Assembly (NCBI GenBank): GCA_965284315.1
Contig: OZ260072.1
Span: 186,001 to 250,000, forward strand
Length of the DNA: 64,000 bases
From: PCRC01 sp017848435
GTDB lineage: Bacteria; Pseudomonadota; Gammaproteobacteria; Burkholderiales; Burkholderiaceae_C
Reading direction: 5' to 3'
Part shown: positions 51,298 through 59,806 of the stretch, piece by piece
Layout of the letters: every line of letters begins with the position of its first letter
How positions within the stretch are numbered: position 1 is the first letter of the stretch
Translations under genes and position numbers: made by a program
The notes under the pieces: generated by a model
Databases searched by the model: none
Told to the model about the DNA's origin: nothing
What the model saw: only the letters and a program-made list of their open reading frames with translations

Positions 51298-52320
51298 TCA
51301 GCCCTTGTAGAGCAGGTTCTCGACGACGAGCTTCTTGCTGAACACGCCCTTGTCGGTGAACAAGTCAAAAAACTTCTGGAAGGCCGCCACATCGGCCGGC
51401 TTGAACTCGTTGTAGAGCATGTACGACGCCAGAGGCACCTCGGCGGTGAGCGCGCCGTCAATCGCGGTGTAGCCCTTCAGGTACTGCCGCGCCTCGTCGG
51501 GCTTGCTGCGCACCAGCGCAATGCCTTTGGCGTAAGCGGCGATGTACTTCTTGGTCTCGGCCGGGTACTTGGTTATGAACTCGGTGGTCAGTGCGGCCGA
51601 ACCGCCATGCCAGGGCGCCAGCGGGTCGCCGAGGATGTACTTGGCAATCACGCCGGCTTCCAGCAGGCGCGTGGTGCCGTTCAACCGGCCTACGGTGCCG
51701 GTGGGCTCCAGCGTGTACACCGCATCCACCTGGCCCGCCGCGAGCGAGGCCACGTGCTGGCCAATCGGCAGTTCGACCACGGTGAAGCCGGTGGCACCGG
51801 CACGCTCCAGCACCTCGATGGCCAACGTCTTGTTCTGGATGCCGGGACCGGACGCGATGCGTTTGCCCTTGAGTTCGGCAATGCTCTTGACGGTGCTGTC
51901 CTTGGGCACCAGGAACTCGTCGAGCACGTACTTGGCGTTGCTCGGGTTGGTGGCGATGATCTTGTACAGGCCGGGCGAGGCGATCTCGCCCACGCCAAGG
52001 TTGCCCGAGCCAGTGCCGTTGGCGCTGCCGTCGGAGCGGCCCGACAGCATGGCCTCCATCACCTGCTGCGCGCCGGCGAACTTGAGCGGCTCGACGTTCA
52101 GGCCTTCTTCCTTGAAATAGCCTTTTTCCAGTGCGGCGTAGAACGGCAAACCGGCGGCAATCGGCCAGTAGCCGATGCGGATCTTCGGGCCACTCTGGCC
52201 ACGCACAACGGCGGGCGCGCCGAGCGTGCCCACCACCACCGCCGCCGCAGTGGCCAGCACCTGGCGGCGACGCAGGGCATTCGGTGGGGCAATGGAACGG
52301 GGTGGGTCAACAGGGCGCAT
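51298..52320 (-). CDS. ABC transporter periplasmic binding protein (NMT1/SsuA-like)
   Basis: 340 residues. Export signal of twin-arginine look (RRRQVLATAAAVVVGTLGAP). Mature part KIRIGYWPIAAGLPFYAALE and GYFKEEGLNVEPLKFAGAQQ, then LKGKRIASGPGIQNKTLAIE, the NMT1-like fold that binds small anions or ureas. Between atzF and the permease gene. It defines the ligand specificity of the operon, which is not known. Confidence 0.9.
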   Translation of the reverse strand: MRPVDPPRSIAPPNALRRRQVLATAAAVVVGTLGAPAVVRGQSGPKIRIGYWPIAAGLPFYAALEKGYFKEEGLNVEPLKFAGAQQVMEAMLSGRSDGSANGTGSGNLGVGEIASPGLYKIIATNPSNAKYVLDEFLVPKDSTVKSIAELKGKRIASGPGIQNKTLAIEVLERAGATGFTVVELPIGQHVASLAAGQVDAVYTLEPTGTVGRLNGTTRLLEAGVIAKYILGDPLAPWHGGSAALTTEFITKYPAETKKYIAAYAKGIALVRSKPDEARQYLKGYTAIDGALTAEVPLASYMLYNEFKPADVAAFQKFFDLFTDKGVFSKKLVVENLLYKG

Positions 52321-52373
52321 GGCGTTCTCCAGGTTGCGGGTTCAGGGATGGTGAAGGGAATGGGGGCGTCGGG

Positions 52374-54104
52374 TCAGGTCTGGCCCGGCTGCAGTGACGC
52401 GGTGTAGCGGCGCCAGCCGCCGAAATGCGAGATGTCCTGCGCACCGTCCAGCGCGGCGGGCTCGCACAGGAAACCTTGAACCGCGCTGCCATCGGCCAGC
52501 GTCAGCGTGCCAATGCCCAGCGGCGACGGGATGAGCGCCACAAAGCTGCCGTAGTGGGCCAGCGGCATGTCCCACACCTCCAGCGCAATGCGTTCACCCA
52601 GGTTGGCCGCCACGCGCAGCAGCCCCGGTTTGGGCGGCACGGTGCCAGGCAACGCGTAGAGCCGGTAATGGGGCGCGGTTTCGGTGCTGGCCACCAGCGT
52701 GGCGCCGCGTTCGGTGAGCTGGCCATTGAGCGGCATACCCGACAAATGGGCCCCCACCACCGCCACACGCACCGTGGGCGCCGGTGCGATGCCGGGAATC
52801 GCCACCGGTGCGGGCAAGGGCGTGCCCAACGCGCCCTGCAGCAAACCGGTGGCGTGGTGGTAACGCTGGCCCAGGTCGGCCAGCGGCCAGTCGCACCCGG
52901 CCGGGGCAATCAGCGTGATGCCGAATGGCAGGCCATCGGGCCGCAGGCTGCTGGGCACCGAGATGGCAGCGTAGTCGAGCAGGTTGACGAAGTTGGTGTA
53001 CGCGCCCAGGTTGCGGTTCAGCGCCACCGGGTCGGCCTGCATCTGAGCGATGGTGTAGTGGGTGGGCGCGGTGGGCACCAGCAGCACGTCAATGGCTTGC
53101 CACATCGCCGCGGCCTGCTGGCCATGGGCGCGCAGTTGGACCTGTGCATCGCACCAGTCGGCGGCGCTGTACTGCCGGCCTTGCGCCAGGATGCTGCGCA
53201 CTGGCTCCACCACCTCGGCCTCGTGGGCATCGAAGAACGCGCGCACGGCGGCGTAACGCTCGGCCACCAGCGCGCTGTCGTACAGCAGCGCGGCGGCCTG
53301 TTGCAAGGGGCTGAAGTCAATGCGCACCGGCACACCGCCCAACGCCTGCAACCGAGCCACCGCGTCGGCAAACGCGGCTTCGGCCTGGGCATCGCCAAAA
53401 AACGCCAACGCGTCGGGTACACCGAAGCGGAAGCCCGGCCCCCAGGGCTGGCGCTGCATGGGCAGCGTGCGGTTGAAGGGGTCCAGCGGGTCGCGTGCCA
53501 TGGCGGCTGCCAGCACCTGTGCGGCCACGCCCACGCTGCGCGCGAAGATGGACACACAGTCCACACTCTGCGCCGCCGGCACCACCCCGCGCGCGCTGAT
53601 GAGCCCGCGCGACGGCTTGATGCCCACAATATTGTTCAGCCCGGCCGGCACCCGGCCAGAACCGGCGGTGTCGGTGCCCAGCGCAAAGTCCACCTGGCCG
53701 GTGGCCACCACATGGGCCGAGCCGGAACTGGAGCCCCCCGAGACGTAGGCCGGGTCAAAGGCGTTGGGCACGGCGCCATAAGGCGAACGGGTGCCGTTCA
53801 GGCCACAGGCGAACTGGTCCAGGTTGGTCTTGCCGACCAGCGATGCACCATGGCCGAGCAATTGCTGCACCACGGCGGCATGGGCCGGCGGGGTGTAGGC
53901 AAACGCGGCGCAGGCTGCCGTGGTGGGCCAGCCCGCCACGTCGATGTTGTCCTTGACGGCAAAGCGCAGCCCTTGCAACACACCCGAGCCACTGCCTGGC
54001 AGACCCTGCGCCGGCAACGTGATCCAGGCTGGGGACGTTCGCGATGACGGGCCACCCGCAGGGGGCAAGCAAGACTCGGCAGCGGTTGTTGCGATGTGCA
54101 CCAT
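52374..54104 (-). CDS. atzF: Allophanate hydrolase AtzF
   Basis: 576 residues: an amidase-signature domain (K51 in RFAVKDNIDVAGWP, S125 in VSGGSSSGSA, S149 in TDTAGSGRVPAG) and a C-terminal domain from about 460 (VRVAVVGAHLSGMPLNGQL, HYRLYALPGTVPPKPGLLR, GFLCEPAAL), the AtzF-type arrangement. It hydrolyses allophanate or 1,3-dicarboxyurea to ammonia and CO2. It is not fused to urea carboxylase. First gene of the eight-gene operon and directly behind the operator. Confidence 0.92.
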   Translation of the reverse strand: MVHIATTAAESCLPPAGGPSSRTSPAWITLPAQGLPGSGSGVLQGLRFAVKDNIDVAGWPTTAACAAFAYTPPAHAAVVQQLLGHGASLVGKTNLDQFACGLNGTRSPYGAVPNAFDPAYVSGGSSSGSAHVVATGQVDFALGTDTAGSGRVPAGLNNIVGIKPSRGLISARGVVPAAQSVDCVSIFARSVGVAAQVLAAAMARDPLDPFNRTLPMQRQPWGPGFRFGVPDALAFFGDAQAEAAFADAVARLQALGGVPVRIDFSPLQQAAALLYDSALVAERYAAVRAFFDAHEAEVVEPVRSILAQGRQYSAADWCDAQVQLRAHGQQAAAMWQAIDVLLVPTAPTHYTIAQMQADPVALNRNLGAYTNFVNLLDYAAISVPSSLRPDGLPFGITLIAPAGCDWPLADLGQRYHHATGLLQGALGTPLPAPVAIPGIAPAPTVRVAVVGAHLSGMPLNGQLTERGATLVASTETAPHYRLYALPGTVPPKPGLLRVAANLGERIALEVWDMPLAHYGSFVALIPSPLGIGTLTLADGSAVQGFLCEPAALDGAQDISHFGGWRRYTASLQPGQT

Positions 54105-54118
54105 GTTGAAGCATCCAC

Positions 54119-54154
54119 TCTTGTATACAAGAAGAGATGCAAGCAGTGTGCCAA
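54119..54154 (-). promoter_or_regulatory. atzF operon promoter with overlapping GntR operator
   Basis: On the minus strand, TTGGCA (54149-54154) and TTGTAT (54125-54130) form -35 and -10 boxes 18 bases apart. The perfect palindrome TCTTGTATACAAGA (54119-54132) covers the -10 box, so a bound dimer would block RNA polymerase. TTGTATACAA is the style of site used by FCD-type GntR regulators, and the operon ends with such a gene. The site is 15 bases upstream of the atzF ATG. Confidence 0.6.
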
Positions 54155-54202
54155 GTCCACATCGGGCGCCGCTGGCGCGGGCCCGTCACCACCGTCTTCC
54201 CG

Positions 54203-55132
54203 TCAGCGTTCTTCGGTCTCCCAGGTGCGGACGGGCCGGTGACCGGGGCGCCGCCAGTCGGGCGGCATCACCAGGTGCTTGAGCCGTTGGCCCAGCGGGC
54301 CGGGCGAGCACACGTCGCGCAGCAGGTCCACCATCTCGTGCACGTTCAGCACCAGAAAATTGTGCGAGCGGATCTGCTGGGTGATGCCGTAGTCCACGCG
54401 GGCTTTTTCTTCGGCGTAGGTGCCGAACCAGCGGTCGAAAATGATGAGCACGCCGCCGTAGTTCTTGTCGATGTACTCCGGGTTGCGGCCATGGTGCACA
54501 CGGTGGTTGGACGGGGTGTCGAACACGTATTCGTACCAGCGGGGGAAACGCCCAATCGATTCGGTGTGCACGAAGTACTGGTAGGCCAGGTCCACCGCCA
54601 GGCAGAACATCACCACCGCCGGCGGCACACCCAGCCAGACCAGTGGCACGTAGAAGATGAAGGTGCCCACCAGCGCGTTCAGCACGCTCTGCCGCATGGC
54701 GGTGGTGAAGTTCATCGTCTCGCCGCTGTGGTGGGGCACGTGGGCCGTCCAGAACCAGCGCACCCGGTGGGAGGTGCGGTGAAAGCCGTAGTAGCAGAGT
54801 TCGGTGGCGATGAAGATGGGCAGGATGGTCCAGCCGTTGACCGGGATGTCGAACAGCCGGTGCTGGTACACCCACGCGTAGATGCCGCCGGTGAGCAGCA
54901 GCCACATCACCGCCTCCACCACCTGGTAGCTGGCCCCCAGCGACAGGTTGGCCACGATCTCTTTCCAGTGGAACTTGTGGGCCCGGCCGCGGCGCCGCTC
55001 CACCACGAACTCGGCCATGAAGGCCAGCAGGAACAGCGGGCTCATGCCGATCAGGAACACCTGCTTCCAGTCCACGTCCTCGCCAAAGAGGTTGTGGAGC
55101 AGCGGCATCAGCGGTTGCAACAGTTCTGTCAT
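54203..55132 (-). CDS. Sterol desaturase / fatty acid hydroxylase family protein
   Basis: 309 residues with four or five membrane helices. The di-iron histidine clusters are in order: HRTSH (118-122), HVPHH (131-135) and NHRVHH (209-214), plus an HNFLVLNVHE motif nearer the end. The family hydroxylates or desaturates lipids at the membrane. Co-directional with the DUF4345 gene, and both are divergent from an AraC regulator. The substrate is unknown. Confidence 0.9.
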   Translation of the reverse strand: MTELLQPLMPLLHNLFGEDVDWKQVFLIGMSPLFLLAFMAEFVVERRRGRAHKFHWKEIVANLSLGASYQVVEAVMWLLLTGGIYAWVYQHRLFDIPVNGWTILPIFIATELCYYGFHRTSHRVRWFWTAHVPHHSGETMNFTTAMRQSVLNALVGTFIFYVPLVWLGVPPAVVMFCLAVDLAYQYFVHTESIGRFPRWYEYVFDTPSNHRVHHGRNPEYIDKNYGGVLIIFDRWFGTYAEEKARVDYGITQQIRSHNFLVLNVHEMVDLLRDVCSPGPLGQRLKHLVMPPDWRRPGHRPVRTWETEER

Positions 55133-55145
55133 GGCGGTGTCTCCT

Positions 55146-55535
55146 TCAGCAGGCGCCGGCCTGGCGCCGGTACAGCGCCACCGACAACACGGCGATGGCG
55201 GTTTCCAGCACCAGCAACGCCTGCACAAAGCCGTTGGGCAGGCCGTCGAGCGCCACTCCCACCAACCGGCCGGCGGCCAGGCCACCCAGCATGAGCGCCT
55301 GGGCCAGCAAGACCGGGCGCGTGAGGGCGGCCCAGCGGGCATCGGCCATCAGAAAGAGGCCAATGCCGACCTGCATGCCACCATAGGTGGCCCGCAATTC
55401 GTTCAATGCGCTCACGGTGTTGACATTGAGTTCCAGCGGCGCCATGGCGCGCAGTGGGTCAACGAACGTGTTGGCGCCGATCAGCACAAACGCGGTCCCA
55501 CACGACCACAAAAAAACCTGGGTGAATCGGAACAT
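55146..55535 (-). CDS. DUF4345 family membrane protein
   Basis: 129 residues, four membrane helices (about 5-23, 50-66, 75-93 and 100-120). GANTFVDPLRAMAPLELNV and ELRATYGGMQVGIGLFL are the DUF4345 signature. GGAGGAGG lies five bases before the chosen ATG (55535), though an ATG 15 bases further upstream is in frame. First gene of the operon with the desaturase-family gene, 13 bases apart. Confidence 0.82.
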   Translation of the reverse strand: MFRFTQVFLWSCGTAFVLIGANTFVDPLRAMAPLELNVNTVSALNELRATYGGMQVGIGLFLMADARWAALTRPVLLAQALMLGGLAAGRLVGVALDGLPNGFVQALLVLETAIAVLSVALYRRQAGAC

Positions 55536-55598
55536 GTCGGCCTCCTCCATGTGTTGACAGCAGGCACCGATCTTCGCCGTCCACACGGCGCGCCGTCT

Positions 55599-55634
55599 TG
55601 ACGGTGCCCGCCAATTTTTGACATAGTCTGCCAA
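55599..55634. promoter_or_regulatory. AraC-type direct-repeat operator
   Basis: TGACGGTGCCCGCCAA (55599-55614) and TGACATAGTCTGCCAA (55619-55634) share 11 of 16 bases and are spaced exactly 20 bp, the geometry expected for an AraC/OruR-type dimer. The second half-site ends at the base before the ATG of the regulator gene, so binding should block that gene and could activate the divergent DUF4345-desaturase operon. Confidence 0.6.
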
Positions 55635-56657
55635 ATGCCCGCCAACAACGCCACTGCCAACACCTATGTGGCCGCCTCGCTCACCGGCCTGCTCACCGCC
55701 TTTCTGGACCACCGCAGGTTGGCCCTGCCGGTGTTGCGGGCAGAACTCGCCCGGCTGGCCCAAGGCCCGCGCATGCCGATCACCACCTGGTGGGCTCTGC
55801 TGGACACATTGCAACAAGCGCTGCCAGACGAACACGCGCTGGGCTTGCAGGTCGGTGCCTGCGTGCAACCCCACCATGTGGGTGTGCTGGGCTACCTGGC
55901 CCTGTACAGCGAGACACTGGGCCAGGCCTTGCTGCGCTTCACCCGCTACCAGCCCTTGCTGCACAACCTGGTGCCGTCGCAGATGGGCCCGCAGGGCGAC
56001 GCCCTGGTGATCCGCTGGGGCACCGAAGACCACCCCTCCACCACCCTGTCAGACGACGTGCTGGTGGCGGGCTTGATGGTGTCTGTGCGCCAGCTCACGG
56101 GCCGCCATGACCTGCAGGCACTGCGCATCGACAGCCCACGCACCGCCCCGGCCGACACCACCCCCTACGCACGGTTTCATGGCTGCCCGGTGCACTTTGG
56201 CAGCCCGGTGGCGGCGGTGTACCTGCCCTTGTCGGTGATGCACCTGCCGGTCAACACCCAGGACCCCCACCTCACCGGCCTGCTGGAACAACAGGCCCAG
56301 GCCTTGCTGCAGGCCCTGCCCTCGCGCGACGCACTGCTGTCCCAACTGCAGCGCCAGATCGTTGCGGTGCTGCAAGACGGCCAGCCCGATGCCACCGTGG
56401 TCGCGGCACGCATGGGGTTGTCAGAGCGCGCCCTGTACCGCGCCTTGCAGCAGCGCGGCCTGCGCTACAAGCAGGTGCTGAACCTGCTGCGCCACGGGCT
56501 CGCCAAAGACTACCTGCGCGACCCACAACTCTCGCTCCCGGAAATCGCCTGCATGCTGGGCTATGCAGAGCAAAGTGTGTTTTCCCGTGCCTTCCGCCAG
56601 TGGGAAGGCGAATCCCCGCTGCGCTGGCGCCGCCGTGCGCCCGCCGCCGGGCAGTGA
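55635..56657 (+). CDS. AraC-family regulator (OruR/Arabinose-binding-like N-domain)
   Basis: 340 residues. The N-terminal ligand-binding domain (LPDEHALGLQVGACVQPHHVG and LGYLALYSETLGQALLRFTR) is that of the OruR/ArgR-type group; the C-terminal AraC HTH pair is seen in VAARMGLSERALYRALQQRG and YLRDPQLSLPEIACMLGYAE. Divergent from the desaturase-family operon it probably controls. Confidence 0.9.
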   Translation: MPANNATANTYVAASLTGLLTAFLDHRRLALPVLRAELARLAQGPRMPITTWWALLDTLQQALPDEHALGLQVGACVQPHHVGVLGYLALYSETLGQALLRFTRYQPLLHNLVPSQMGPQGDALVIRWGTEDHPSTTLSDDVLVAGLMVSVRQLTGRHDLQALRIDSPRTAPADTTPYARFHGCPVHFGSPVAAVYLPLSVMHLPVNTQDPHLTGLLEQQAQALLQALPSRDALLSQLQRQIVAVLQDGQPDATVVAARMGLSERALYRALQQRGLRYKQVLNLLRHGLAKDYLRDPQLSLPEIACMLGYAEQSVFSRAFRQWEGESPLRWRRRAPAAGQ

Positions 56658-56697
56658 ACGGCCAGTGCCCGTTAAACTGCCCGAAACCATTCACCCC

Positions 56698-57945
56698 ATG
56701 CCCTTCACCACTTTCGGCCACGCGGCCGGCCTGTCCCCCGCCCTGGTGCGTGCGGCCGTTGACCTCGGCTTCCAGGCCCCCACCCCCATCCAGACCGACG
56801 CCATTCCCGCCGTGTTGCGCGGCGCCGACGTGCTCGGCTCGGCGCAAACCGGCTCCGGCAAGACCGGGGCTTTCGCCCTGCCGCTGCTGGAACTGCTGCA
56901 GCGCAGCCCATCGCCCCGGCCCCGCCGCACCCGTGCGCTGGTGCTCGTGCCCACGCGCGAACTGGCGGCCCAGGTGGGTGAGGTGCTGCGCAGCCTGGCC
57001 CAGCACCTGCCGCAGCCCCTGAAGATTGCGGTGGTGTTTGGCGGTGTGTCGGTCAACCCGCAGATGCTGGCTTTGCGCGGCGGCGCCGACGTGGTGGTCG
57101 CCACGCCCGGCCGGCTGTTGGACCTGGTGGACCACAACGCGCTGCAGCTCGGCCATGTGGACCTGCTGGTGCTGGACGAAGCCGACCGCCTGCTCGACCT
57201 CGGCTTTGCCAACGAACTGGCCCGGGTGCTGGCGCTGCTGCCCCCACGCCGGCAAACGCTGATGTTCTCGGCCACCTTTCCGCCCGAAGTGGAAACCCTG
57301 GCCAACACCCTGCTGCGCGACCCGGTGCGGGTGCATGTGCCGGCCACACCGGGCAATGAACCGGTGATCGTGCAACGCGCAATCCAGGTCGATGCAGCGC
57401 GGCGCACGCAGCTGCTGCGCCATCTGGTGAAGGAAAACGGCTGGCAGCGCGTGCTGGTGTTTGTGGCCACCAAGTACGCCGCCGGCGTGGTGGCCGAAAA
57501 ACTCTACAAGGCCGGCGTGTTTGCCACGCCCTTCCACGGCGAACTGAGCCAGGGCGCGCGCCAGCAGGTGCTGGACGAGTTCAAGGACGAGCGCTGGGAG
57601 GTGGTGGTCACCACCGACCTGGCCTCACGCGGCATCGACATCGCGCAGCTGCCGGTGGTGGTGAACTACGACCTGCCGCGCTCGGCGGTGGACCATGTGC
57701 ACCGCATTGGCCGGACCGGGCGGGCGGGCGAAAGCGGGTTGGCGATCAGCTTTGTCACCGCCGCCAGCGAAGCACATTTCAAGCTGATTGAAAAGCGCCA
57801 GGGCCTGAGCCTGCCGCGTGAGCAGATTGCCGGTTTCGAGCCCACCGAGGTGGCACCGCCACCCGCGCCGGGCAATGGCGGCGTCAAGGGCCGACGGCCG
57901 AGCAAGAAAGACAAGTTGCGCGCGGAAGCGGCGCGCAACGCGTAA
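56698..57945 (+). CDS. rhlE: DEAD-box RNA helicase, RhlE-like
   Basis: 415 residues with all DEAD motifs: Q motif GFQAPTPIQ, I AQTGSGKT (49-56), Ia PTRELAAQ, II VLDEADRLLD, III SATFPP, V TTDLASRGID and VI HRIGRTGRAG. A basic tail (GRRPSKKDKLRAEAARN) follows. It unwinds short RNA duplexes in ribosome assembly or mRNA turnover. Start ATG 56698 matches the family's FxxFGL-like beginning (FTTFGHAAGLS). Confidence 0.92.
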   Translation: MPFTTFGHAAGLSPALVRAAVDLGFQAPTPIQTDAIPAVLRGADVLGSAQTGSGKTGAFALPLLELLQRSPSPRPRRTRALVLVPTRELAAQVGEVLRSLAQHLPQPLKIAVVFGGVSVNPQMLALRGGADVVVATPGRLLDLVDHNALQLGHVDLLVLDEADRLLDLGFANELARVLALLPPRRQTLMFSATFPPEVETLANTLLRDPVRVHVPATPGNEPVIVQRAIQVDAARRTQLLRHLVKENGWQRVLVFVATKYAAGVVAEKLYKAGVFATPFHGELSQGARQQVLDEFKDERWEVVVTTDLASRGIDIAQLPVVVNYDLPRSAVDHVHRIGRTGRAGESGLAISFVTAASEAHFKLIEKRQGLSLPREQIAGFEPTEVAPPPAPGNGGVKGRRPSKKDKLRAEAARNA

Positions 57946-57948
57946 CGC

Positions 57949-58278
57949 TCAGGCTGCGTCGGCGTTCCCGGGCGTGGCGTCGGCCTCGCCCACAGGCCGG
58001 GCCTTGCGGTGGCCGTGCTTGGCCAGAATCTCCACATAGAACTGCTCGCCCGCTGTCAGGGCCACGCCGTCCATCAGGCCAGTGAGGGCACTCAGGTGCA
58101 CGACTTCGGCCGTCGCTTCGGTCACGCCGAACTTGCAGTCAAAGTCCCAGAAGTCCACACCGGCCGGCAGGGCGCGCCGGCGCTCGCGTTTGACGTACTT
58201 GCGCACCTCGTGTTTCACCGCTTCGAGCACGCGGTCGCGGTGTTTGCCTTCGGTCTGCAGTTGGAATGTTTTTTTCAT
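57949..58278 (-). CDS. DUF6172 family protein
   Basis: 109 residues: MKKTFQLQTEGKHRDRVLEA, KHEVRKYVKRERRRALPAGV, DFWDFDCKFGVTEATAEVVH. This block is strongly conserved in a small family of proteobacterial proteins of unknown function. Basic, cytosolic, possibly nucleic-acid binding (KRERRR). AAGGACCCC region upstream of the ATG holds the ribosome-binding site. Convergent with rhlE. Confidence 0.82.
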   Translation of the reverse strand: MKKTFQLQTEGKHRDRVLEAVKHEVRKYVKRERRRALPAGVDFWDFDCKFGVTEATAEVVHLSALTGLMDGVALTAGEQFYVEILAKHGHRKARPVGEADATPGNADAA

Positions 58279-58343
58279 GGGGTCCTTCCGTGGTGGGTTG
58301 CCCTGGGAGGGACGTGTGCGGGAGCGTGATGATACGCGGGCGC

Positions 58344-58664
58344 TCAGGGGGAGATCTCGTACACCGCGTCGCCGAGGTGGCGGTGCGGGCCAAAGGTGGC
58401 CGTGATGGCGGCCAGTTCAGCCGCCTGCCATTGGCTGAAAATGGCCTGCTCGGCGTCGGTCAAGGCGTCCGGGTCGGGCGCATCGCCGTAGGTGGCGACG
58501 ATGCGCAGGTAGGCGCTGTAGACCGGCCAGACCAGTGCCGCATCGCCCAGCGTGGTGTCGAGTGCGCGGCGAAAACACCGCTCGGCCGCTTGGCGGCCCG
58601 CGTCGGCAGGGCGGTCGGAGGCGCCATCGGCGTCGTACAGGGTCAGTTGGTAGGGCAAGGTCAC
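58344..58664 (-). CDS. Conserved hypothetical protein
   Basis: 106 residues, MTLPYQLTLYDADGAS to DAVYEISP. Acidic, cytosolic, mostly helical (AERCFRRALDTTLGDAALVW). No recognised domain. Its codon use matches the surrounding genes and no competing frame is better, so I call it a gene. It is divergent from the exonuclease gene. Confidence 0.65.
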   Translation of the reverse strand: MTLPYQLTLYDADGASDRPADAGRQAAERCFRRALDTTLGDAALVWPVYSAYLRIVATYGDAPDPDALTDAEQAIFSQWQAAELAAITATFGPHRHLGDAVYEISP

Positions 58665-58722
58665 GGCACATTATTGACCGCGCCGTGCCGGTGCAGCGCC
58701 AGTACCGGGGCGAAAGCCCGCT

Positions 58723-59331
58723 ATGCTCCGCCGCATGCACACCGCCCTCCCCACCCCCGGCAAGGAAGAGATTGCCCTGCTGCCACAGTTTGACCGGCTG
58801 GGCCTGGACCGGATTGAACTGGTCACCACCGCCGCCGCGGCCGAGCGCGCCCTGAGCGAACTGCACCGTGCCAGCGCGTGGGGGTTTGACACCGAGTCCA
58901 AGCCCACCTTCTTGAAAAATGAAGCGTCTGATGGGCCGCATGTGGTGCAGCTCGCCACGCTGGAGAAAGCCTGGGTGTTCCAACTGCACGACGCCGACTG
59001 CCGCAGCCTGGTGGCGGCGATGCTGGCGCGGCCCGGTGTTCACAAGGCGGGCTTTGGCCTGGGCGACGACAAGAAACGCATCACCGCCAAGTTGGGTGTC
59101 ACGCCCGAGGACGTGCTGGACCTGAACACGGTGTTCCGCCAGCGCGGCTACCGCAAGGACATGGGGGTGAAAGGCGCGGTGGCGGTGCTGTTCAACCAGC
59201 GCTTCATCAAGTCGCGCAAGGCCACCACCTCCAACTGGGCCAACCCGCGGCTGACGGAAGCACAGCTGGTGTACGCCGCCAACGACGCCTGGGCGGCGCT
59301 GCGCGTGTACCACGCGCTCGGGCTGGCCTAG
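58723..59331 (+). CDS. 3'-5' exonuclease domain protein (DEDD superfamily)
   Basis: 202 residues. Exo I reads WGFDTESKPTF (D55, E57), exo II has FGLGDDKKR, and exo III YAANDAWAALRVY, the RNase D/WRN-type DEDDy set. The protein lacks an HRDC domain, so it is like the small stand-alone exonucleases. ATGs at 58723 and 58735 are possible. The TAG stop overlaps the convergent DUF2721 stop (CTAG, 59328-59331). Confidence 0.88.
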   Translation: MLRRMHTALPTPGKEEIALLPQFDRLGLDRIELVTTAAAAERALSELHRASAWGFDTESKPTFLKNEASDGPHVVQLATLEKAWVFQLHDADCRSLVAAMLARPGVHKAGFGLGDDKKRITAKLGVTPEDVLDLNTVFRQRGYRKDMGVKGAVAVLFNQRFIKSRKATTSNWANPRLTEAQLVYAANDAWAALRVYHALGLA

Positions 59332-59780
59332 GGTCTGCGCAACAGGTCGAAGTTGAGCAGCCGGGTGGCGATGAAGGTTTCCGCCAGGAAACACAGCAGC
59401 GCCAACAGGAAACACCCCACCCCCAGCAAAAAGCCCGTCACCGCCAGCCGGTCGATCTGGAAGGCGGTGGTCTCGCCCAGGAACAACACGATGATGGTCA
59501 GGCCAATCAGGAAGGCGCACGAGGTGAGCAGCGCGATGCAGCCGTTCACTAGGCGCCCGCGCAGCCGCAGCTCGGCCAGCTCGCGGTAGGCACGGGCCAG
59601 CAGCGCCTCGTCCACCGAGTGGCGGGCGCTGTCTTCCACCAGCCGGGCGCGGTCGATGATGCGGGCCAGCCGGCCCACGGCGGCGGCGATCATGCCGGAG
59701 ACGGCGGTGAGCAGGAACACCGGTGCCACCGCCAGCTGGATGCCGTGGGTGATGGTGCTGGTGTCGATCGGCAAGGCCAT
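59328..59780 (-). CDS. DUF2721 membrane protein
   Basis: 150 residues with three membrane helices (about 15-37, 80-100 and 112-133) and the DUF2721 segment SGMIAAAVGRLARIIDRARLV. Function unknown. Third gene of a probable operon after the ZIP transporter and NYN genes, 26 bases after the latter. Confidence 0.85.
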   Translation of the reverse strand: MALPIDTSTITHGIQLAVAPVFLLTAVSGMIAAAVGRLARIIDRARLVEDSARHSVDEALLARAYRELAELRLRGRLVNGCIALLTSCAFLIGLTIIVLFLGETTAFQIDRLAVTGFLLGVGCFLLALLCFLAETFIATRLLNFDLLRRP

Positions 59781-59806
59781 GGGCGGATTATCGCGGCGCG
59801 CCGCCG

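Noticed and set aside
52374..54104. Urea carboxylase/allophanate hydrolase fusion (urea amidolyase)
   Set aside because: No biotin carboxylase domain is present; only the amidase and C-terminal AtzF domains are encoded.
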